Part shown: in pieces, positions 58,806-64,000 of the stretch | Numbering within the stretch: position 1 is the first letter of the stretch | Layout of the letters: the number at the start of each line of letters is the position of its first letter | Assembly: GCA_018381235.1 (NCBI GenBank) | Contig: JAGZSF010000012.1 | Span: 1-64,000, forward strand | Source: Collinsella sp. | GTDB lineage: Bacteria > Actinomycetota > Coriobacteriia > Coriobacteriales > Coriobacteriaceae | Direction: 5' to 3' | Length of the DNA: 64,000 bases | Made by a program: the position numbers and the translations under genes | The notes under the pieces: model-generated | What the model saw: only the letters and a program-made list of their open reading frames with translations | Database searches by the model: none | Told to the model about the DNA's origin: nothing

Positions 58806-60389
58806 TTGAGCATCACGCCCCTCGATAGCATTCGCCGCGCCATCGCCCGCCGTAACGGCATCTCCAACCCCGCTGCATCGAAAGACGGCGCCGCGAAGGC
58901 CCAGGGCGGCCGCATCGAGAACGGCCTGTTCCCCGCCTCCCACACGGCCGAAGAGCTCGCGCGCATCCAGGAGCTGAGCCAGCGCAACGCCGGCGGCCCC
59001 GACAGCAGCCAGGCCACGCGCCGTCGCCGGCGCGAACGCGATCGGGAGCCCAGCCCCGTCCGCCGCATGGTCAACGCTTGGTGGAACCGTCTGCTCGGCG
59101 CCGTCTACGGCGGCGGCTTCTCCATGCAGGAAGCGGAATACGAGGAGCACGCCACCAGTCGCGACTATCTTTGGAACACCCTGGGCACCGCCGTATGGGG
59201 CATGGCGTTTCCGCTGCTCACCATTGTGTCGACGCAGCTCGTGGGCGCCGAGGAGGCCGGCAAGTTCTCCATCGCCTTTGTTACCGGCACGCTCATCATG
59301 ATCGCGTGCAACTACGGCGTGCGCAACTTTCAGGTCTCGGACATCGACGAAAAAACCTCCTTCGCCTCCTACCAGCTCAACCGTTGGCTTTGCGGAGCGC
59401 TCGCACTAGGCTGCGGCCTCACGTACAGCAGCGCACGCGGCTACGATGCGCAGATGGCCACGATCGGCCTGGGCGTCTACCTCTATAAGGTGATCGACGG
59501 CATCGCCGACGTGTACGAGGGCCGTCTGCAGCAGGCCGACAAGCTCTATTTGGCCGGCATGAGCCAAACGCTGCGTTCCGCCGGCGTCATCGCGGTCTTT
59601 AGCGTGGCACTGTTCCTCATGCGCAGCATGCCCATCGCGGCCATGGCCATGGGCATCGCCGCGATTGCCTCGCTCGTGCTGGTCACCGCCCCGCTCGCCC
59701 TGCTCGAGACCGAAAAATCACGCCGCATGAGCCTGCGCGAGGCTGGCCACCTGTTTATCCAGTGCGCCCCACTCTTTGGCGCGCTATTCCTGTTCAACCT
59801 TATCGAAAGCATGCCCAAGTTTGTGATGGAAGGAACACTGGCCTACAAATACCAGCTGTACTTTAATGCCCTGTTTTTTCCAGCTCAGGCTATTCTGTTA
59901 AGCATTGGATTTGTCTATAAACCGCAGCTCCTGCGCTTGTCGAGCATTTGGGCTAATCCTCGCAAGCGTCGTCGCTTTGACCTGATTATTGTTGCCGTTA
60001 TGGCGCTGATCGTGGTCATCACCGGCGTGTGCGCCGCATTTATGGCAGGTCCCGGTATTCCCCTCATGAGCTTTATGTACGGTCTCAGCTTTGAACGCTA
60101 CCGTACGCTGGCGCTGCTGATGGTCGTCGCCGGCGGCGTCACCGCGGCCATCGACTTTATCTATGCCATCATCACGGTGCTGCGCCACGCTGGAGACGTC
60201 ACCAAGATCTACCTGATCTGCTTTGCCGTGAGCGTGGTGCTCCCGGTGATTCTAATCAATCTGCTCGGCCTAATGGGCGCCGTCGTGAGCTACCTAGCCA
60301 TCATGGCCCTACTGCTGGTACTGTTGATTATCGAGTACGCCCACATCCGCCAACGCATCGAACGCGACCGCAACCCCTACGGCGCCTAA
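58806..60389 (+). CDS. Polysaccharide flippase (Wzx/MurJ-like membrane protein)
   Basis: A 527-residue membrane protein. The TTG at 58806 has AAAGGA seven bases upstream. Residues 1-100 are a cytoplasmic Arg/Ser/Ala-rich extension (QATRRRRRERDREP); about twelve hydrophobic segments follow from residue 118 (WNTLGTAVWGMAFPLLTIV). Features such as RNFQVSDIDEKTSFASYQLNRWLCGALALG and the Arg-rich ANPRKRRRFDLI loop match flippases of O-antigen and teichoic-acid type in the MOP superfamily. It probably moves undecaprenyl-linked glycan across the membrane, complementing the GT cluster and WecA-like gene elsewhere in the window. Confidence 0.82.
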   Translation: MSITPLDSIRRAIARRNGISNPAASKDGAAKAQGGRIENGLFPASHTAEELARIQELSQRNAGGPDSSQATRRRRRERDREPSPVRRMVNAWWNRLLGAVYGGGFSMQEAEYEEHATSRDYLWNTLGTAVWGMAFPLLTIVSTQLVGAEEAGKFSIAFVTGTLIMIACNYGVRNFQVSDIDEKTSFASYQLNRWLCGALALGCGLTYSSARGYDAQMATIGLGVYLYKVIDGIADVYEGRLQQADKLYLAGMSQTLRSAGVIAVFSVALFLMRSMPIAAMAMGIAAIASLVLVTAPLALLETEKSRRMSLREAGHLFIQCAPLFGALFLFNLIESMPKFVMEGTLAYKYQLYFNALFFPAQAILLSIGFVYKPQLLRLSSIWANPRKRRRFDLIIVAVMALIVVITGVCAAFMAGPGIPLMSFMYGLSFERYRTLALLMVVAGGVTAAIDFIYAIITVLRHAGDVTKIYLICFAVSVVLPVILINLLGLMGAVVSYLAIMALLLVLLIIEYAHIRQRIERDRNPYGA

Positions 60390-60470
60390 TTAGCTGCCCC
60401 CGGTCACCGGAATTTGCGATGGAATCACCCCGGCTGGGGTCACATTGCGAACAGTATGCATCACGCAAAA

Positions 60471-60593
60471 CTAAGTGAGTAGACTTTTACCGAATCCCCG
60501 ACTACACCGACAAAGCACAAGTCCGTGACCTGCGGTTTTATTGAGGAAAATAAGTTGGGTGCTCGGCATTTCCAAAAAAGTCTACTCACTTAG
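60471..60593. repeat. 123-bp inverted-repeat element B
   Basis: Perfect 18-base arms CTAAGTGAGTAGACTTTT (60471-60488) and AAAAGTCTACTCACTTAG (60576-60593). The core ACCTGCGGTTTTA at 60528-60540 matches the core of element A in reverse orientation. It is non-coding, between the flippase and the phosphoesterase 3' ends. Confidence 0.8.
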
Positions 60594-60608
60594 CCAGCGG
60601 GCAGCCAA

Positions 60609-60640
60609 ATGATTATTTAATCCCCGTCCCAGGGAAATCA
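60609..60640. repeat. ATGATTATTTAATCC repeat, copy 2
   Basis: Same unit as at 49504-49536 (TGATTATTTAATCCCCGTCC then AAATCA), with three changes. It starts 16 bases after element B. Confidence 0.65.
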
Positions 60641-60708
60641 ATTAGCGGGCAGAAGGGCAAAAGTAGTCAAAAAAAGCCCCATCCCAAATTAGCTACCCCT
60701 TGCACCGA

Positions 60709-61548
60709 TTATTCGCCCGGGTTGATGTTCGCGTAGAACTCCGCCCCGTCGTCCAGGCGCAGGATGCCCACGCGGCCGAACTCGGAGCCGGTGGCGGCGG
60801 CGCAGTCGATGTCGATGCGATCGGGCACACCGGCAGTGTCCTCGCCGCCCAAGCGCACGATCTGCCCGCGTCCCGATTCCTCATCGAGCCCCGCCAGACC
60901 ACCGACCTCGCAATAGCGCCCAAGCGATACCGTGGGCGTGTGGCCGCTCACCACGACCGGGCCCTTGCCCTCGGCAGAAAGCAGCCCGGTCGGCACATCC
61001 CAATAGCCGTGACGAATCCACAGCAGGTCATCGGACGACTGTACCGCGAGCATCTGCTGCAGCAGTTCGCGATCGGCACCCACCGCTCCAACGCCATCGG
61101 CACAATCGACGCCATGCTCAAGCAAAAACGCGCGCGCCGCCTTCATCTCGATTCCAGCATGTACCAGCAGATACGGGCGCTCCTCGGTCTCGACCACCGC
61201 GTAGAGCGGCAGCGCGGCCATCCATCGCACGACCTCCTCGTATGCCTCAAATTCCATGTCGTTGAGCTGCTCGCGCGTCGTCCAGCCACCGTTGATATCC
61301 CAGGTCTCGGCATCGAGCGGATCCTGGCCAACGATGGCATCGAGCATGATCTGCTCGTGATTACCCTTGAGCACGCAGGCGTTGGGCAGCGAGCGCACGA
61401 GCTTAATAACGCCGACCGGATCGGGCCCGCGATCGATCATGTCGCCCAGCACGTACAGCGTGTCGTCGGAAGTCAACGAGATCTTAGACAGGGCCTCGTC
61501 AAGCGCACGCACGTGCCCGTGAGCATCAGATGTCACATAGATCGCCAT
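60709..61548 (-). CDS. Metallophosphoesterase (Ser/Thr phosphatase-like)
   Basis: A 279-residue calcineurin-like phosphoesterase. GGAGAGGCGTACC precedes the ATG. The metal motifs are SDAHGHVRAL, LGDMIDRGPDPVGV, KGNHEQIM, VHAG and SGHTPTV, which together fix the bimetal site, as in PrpA/ApaH-type and bacterial PPP phosphatases. DDLLWIRHGYWDV is also typical of this group. The substrate may be phosphoproteins or dinucleotides. It is a single gene; no kinase is adjacent. Confidence 0.9.
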   Translation of the reverse strand: MAIYVTSDAHGHVRALDEALSKISLTSDDTLYVLGDMIDRGPDPVGVIKLVRSLPNACVLKGNHEQIMLDAIVGQDPLDAETWDINGGWTTREQLNDMEFEAYEEVVRWMAALPLYAVVETEERPYLLVHAGIEMKAARAFLLEHGVDCADGVGAVGADRELLQQMLAVQSSDDLLWIRHGYWDVPTGLLSAEGKGPVVVSGHTPTVSLGRYCEVGGLAGLDEESGRGQIVRLGGEDTAGVPDRIDIDCAAATGSEFGRVGILRLDDGAEFYANINPGE

Positions 61549-61801
61549 GGTACGCCTCTCCTTGCATTGCGGCCGAAGCCCGGTGCCGCAACTAAAACTT
61601 CAAGTTGAACTTAAACGTTACCCATTGTACTCCGTTGCAATAAAGCTGGAAAGGGTTTCCGAGCAGAGGCAAAGACGGCAGCCGTCTATGACGATATCGC
61701 GCACGCCCGCAATCCAACCCCATAAACCCACCATCTTTGGGTACAAATAACCGCAGACAACTGACCGTGCCACGCCAACCACCCAGGAGCGGACACCATC
61801 T

Positions 61802-63403
61802 ATGAACCAGATCCTTCTCTTTATCGGCCTCGTCATCATTTTGTGCCTGACCATCAAACCCGTCGGCAAAAAACTCCCCTTCCCCACCCTGCTCATCTTT
61901 ATCGCGCTCGGCATGCTGTTGGGCGTCAACGGCCCGGCGCACATCGACTTTAGCGACTACGCGCTCACCGAAACCGTCTGCAGCACGGCGCTGCTGTTCA
62001 TCATGTTCTATGGCGGCTTTAACACCAATATCGACCGCGCCAAGCCCGTCGCCGTGCCCGCGGTGCTGCTGAGCACGCTCGGCGTCGTCATCACCGCAGG
62101 CATCACCGGCGTGTTCGCCCACTTCGCGCTGGGGTTCGACTGGATCGGCGGCCTACTGCTGGGATCGGTTGTAGCATCCACCGACGCGGCGAGCGTCTTT
62201 AGCGTGCTGCGCGAGCACAATCTTTCGCTGAAGGGCGGCACCGACTCGCTGCTCGAGGTCGAATCGGGCTCCAACGACCCCGTCGCCTACATGCTCACCG
62301 CCGTGCTCGCCACACTCGCGGCCGGCGGCGACATCAACATTCCCGCACTGCTGGCCAAGCAGATTATCCTGGGCGTGGGCCTGGGCCTCGCCATCGGCTG
62401 GGCGGCGGGCCGCCTGATTGAACGCGCACACGCAACGGCCGAGGGTGCGCAGACCATCTTTTTGTTCGCCGTGGCCATCGTCGCCTACGCGCTGCCGAGC
62501 CACCTGGGCGGCAACGGATTTTTGGCCGTGTACCTGGCCGGCATTGTGCTGGGCGCGAGCGACATCACCGGCAAGGTCGAGATGGCGCACTTCTTTGACA
62601 CCCTCACCGAGATGGCAGAGATGACCATCTTCTTTTTGCTGGGCCTGCTCGTTACACCCGCACGCCTGCCGCAAATGCTGCTACCGGGCCTGGCACTCAT
62701 GGCGTTTATGCTCTTTGCGAGCCGCCCCATCGCCGTAGGCATGCTGCTGGCGCCGTTTAGGACGAACCCTCGCCAGGTTGCACTCGTAAGCTGGGCGGGT
62801 CTGCGCGGAGCAGCTTCGGTCGTCTTTAGTCTCTTTGCCGTGGTGGCCGGCGTTCCCGGCGGACACGACCTATTTGACCTGGTGTTTGTGATTGCCGTGT
62901 CGAGCATTGTGGTGCAGGGCTCGCTGCTGCCGGCGGTGGCGAAGAAGCTCGATATGATCGATGCGACCGGCGACGTGCGTCGCACCTTTAACGACTACCG
63001 CGACGAGGACGGCATGTCGTTTGTAAAGCTCAAGGTGGGCGCTGGACATCCGTTTGCCGGACGCTCGCTCGCGGACATTGGCAGCGCGACGGACATGCTG
63101 GTGGTCTTGGTGCTGCGCGACGGTGCGCACCCGGTGCTGCCCAACGGCGATACCGTCATCGAGGAAGGTGACCTGCTGGTGATGGCCGCGCCAACGTTTG
63201 AAGAGCGTGCCGAGGTTACGCTGCGCGAGGTCACCGTGACCCCCCACGGTCGCCTGGCCGGCCAGCGTCTTCGCGATGTGCCGCAGGGCAAGCACCCCTT
63301 TATCGTGGTGATGCTCAAGCGCGACGGCCAAACGATCATCCCCGACGGCAACACCCTAATATATGCCGGCGACGAAGCCGTCATTGCCACACTGGCGTCG
63401 TAG
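61802..63403 (+). CDS. CPA1-family cation/proton antiporter (NhaP2-like)
   Basis: A 533-residue antiporter, likely K+/H+ or Na+/H+. Thirteen or so hydrophobic segments span residues 1-400. The family block is GSVVASTDAASVFSVLREHNL with the Asp pair of CPA1, and VESGSNDPVAYML is the other conserved motif. Residues 410-533 hold two TrkA-C/RCK-C-like cytoplasmic lobes (GMSFVKLKVGAGHPFAGRSLADIGSATDMLVVLVLRDG; LAGQRLRDVPQGKHPFIVVMLKRDG), as in NhaP2/CvrA, where they sense ligands. GGAG lies 13 bases upstream of the ATG. It stands alone. Confidence 0.9.
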   Translation: MNQILLFIGLVIILCLTIKPVGKKLPFPTLLIFIALGMLLGVNGPAHIDFSDYALTETVCSTALLFIMFYGGFNTNIDRAKPVAVPAVLLSTLGVVITAGITGVFAHFALGFDWIGGLLLGSVVASTDAASVFSVLREHNLSLKGGTDSLLEVESGSNDPVAYMLTAVLATLAAGGDINIPALLAKQIILGVGLGLAIGWAAGRLIERAHATAEGAQTIFLFAVAIVAYALPSHLGGNGFLAVYLAGIVLGASDITGKVEMAHFFDTLTEMAEMTIFFLLGLLVTPARLPQMLLPGLALMAFMLFASRPIAVGMLLAPFRTNPRQVALVSWAGLRGAASVVFSLFAVVAGVPGGHDLFDLVFVIAVSSIVVQGSLLPAVAKKLDMIDATGDVRRTFNDYRDEDGMSFVKLKVGAGHPFAGRSLADIGSATDMLVVLVLRDGAHPVLPNGDTVIEEGDLLVMAAPTFEERAEVTLREVTVTPHGRLAGQRLRDVPQGKHPFIVVMLKRDGQTIIPDGNTLIYAGDEAVIATLAS

Positions 63404-63629
63404 TGACCAGGAGGTAGCTAATTTGCGACGAAGAGATCAAGCGCCTAGAGAACCTCATGCCTTCGCTCGCAGATTTGGATTTGCCTGAGGAGTAAAGCAC
63501 CCCTCCCCCATGTAACCATCCTGTAAATCATAGCGGCGTAGTCGAGTTTTACCGTGATGCGGTCGCGCCTAGCGCTCCACTGTGCTAAAGTATCCCGAAC
63601 GTTCAAACGACTACGAGGGAGACTAGAAG
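63404..63629. other. Intergenic region before serC
   Basis: The 226 bases contain an AGGAGG at 63409-63414 followed by about 24 sense codons ending at TAA 63493-63495 (EEIKRLENLMPSLADLDL), with no usual start codon. It may be a remnant of a small protein or chance. The rest shows no feature except the serC ribosome site GAGGGAG. Confidence 0.4.
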
Positions 63630-64000
63630 ATGGCACGTGTGCACAACTTCTCAGCTGGCCCGGCCGCGCTGCCTACAAGCGTGCTCGCCGAGATCGCCGA
63701 CGAGATGATGGACTACCGCGGTTGCGGCATGTCCGTGCTCGAGATGAGCCATCGATCTAGCATGTACCAGCAGATTATCGACGACGCCGAGGCAACCCTG
63801 CGCCGTCTGCTGAGCATCCCGGACAACTACCGTGTCCTGTTTTTACAGGGCGGTGCCACGCTGCAGTTTGCGGGCATCCCCATGAACCTCATGCACCGCG
63901 GCCGCGCCGGCTACATCGTGACCGGCAACTTTGCCAACAAGGCATACAAAGAAGCCGCCAAGTACGGTGAGGCCGTGCTGCTCGCGAGCTCCGAGGACAC
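63630..64000 (+). CDS. serC: Phosphoserine aminotransferase (5' part)
   Basis: The first 123 residues of a PLP aminotransferase making phosphoserine for serine (and pyridoxine) synthesis; cut by the window end. ATG 63630 has GAGGGAGA upstream. The beginning VHNFSAGPAALPTSVLAE is the SerC signature, with YRGCGMSVLEMSHRS and LFLQGGATLQFAGIPMNLM as substrate and PLP phosphate blocks. The remaining gene is outside the window. Confidence 0.94.
   Translation, partial: MARVHNFSAGPAALPTSVLAEIADEMMDYRGCGMSVLEMSHRSSMYQQIIDDAEATLRRLLSIPDNYRVLFLQGGATLQFAGIPMNLMHRGRAGYIVTGNFANKAYKEAAKYGEAVLLASSED

Overview
The window looks like a chromosomal segment of a high-GC Gram-positive anaerobe of the class Coriobacteriia, most likely a Collinsella-like gut bacterium. 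This is inferred from gene content: a sufCBDSU operon behind an Rrf2 regulator, CarD, a Rho with a very long basic N-terminal extension, an ATP-type PckA, GGGtGRT and VanZ proteins, many GT2 glycosyltransferases and cell-wall-binding-repeat surface proteins. No rRNA or ribosomal protein gene is present to confirm the assignment.

Layout. 1-4.9 kb: three minus-strand secreted proteins built from aromatic/Gly cell-wall-binding repeats (a GH25 lysozyme cut by the window edge, an NlpC/P60-like hydrolase, and a repeat protein with a Cys/His tail). 5.2-6.6 kb: an AT-rich two-gene island (DUF4869-like protein plus a P-loop/Toprim-like protein) that is translationally coupled and looks horizontally acquired; this is the best candidate for an undescribed system. 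6.6-14.8 kb: a surface-polysaccharide cluster of five minus-strand GT2 genes, four of which form a duplicated two-gene block, with a divergent galactofuranosyltransferase-like gene. 14.8-19.5 kb: an AAA-ATPase-like/nuclease-family protein, a sortase-type surface protein and a MntA/HepT pair. 19.5-25.4 kb: Fe-S assembly (Rrf2 regulator, a four-half-site operator array, sufC-B-D-S-U). 25.4-28.5 kb: a REP-associated (RAYT-type) transposase and the NifU-like scaffold/GGGtGRT operon with a structured leader.

28.6-36.1 kb: a FAD oxidoreductase, DinD, a tRNA-Lys/tRNA-Lys/tRNA-His cluster with a duplicated and decayed flank, an aminotransferase, a ROK kinase, VanZ and a membrane protein. 36.4-43 kb: rho, argS, carD and an HD protein. 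43-49.4 kb: proA, an alpha/beta peptidase gene interrupted by an in-frame TGA, proB, pncB and tRNA-Ala. 49.5-53.4 kb: a radical SAM activase-like protein, a probable 6S RNA, a WecA/TagO-like transferase and trpS. 53.8-58.4 kb: an alkyltransferase-like protein, DegV, MarR, a B3/4 protein and pckA. 58.8-64 kb: a polysaccharide flippase, a phosphoesterase, a CPA1 antiporter and the start of serC.

Cross-cutting signals are in the intergenic DNA. A palindrome built on CCACCACAAAGG occurs six times at gene 3' ends between 42.2 and 56.7 kb and may be substrate for the RAYT. Two elements of 123-150 bp have near-perfect but different terminal inverted repeats around a shared 13-base core. Further short repeat families and a 98-base hairpin also occur. 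Coordinates of starts were chosen from visible ribosome binding sites. No CRISPR array, prophage or rRNA operon was seen.
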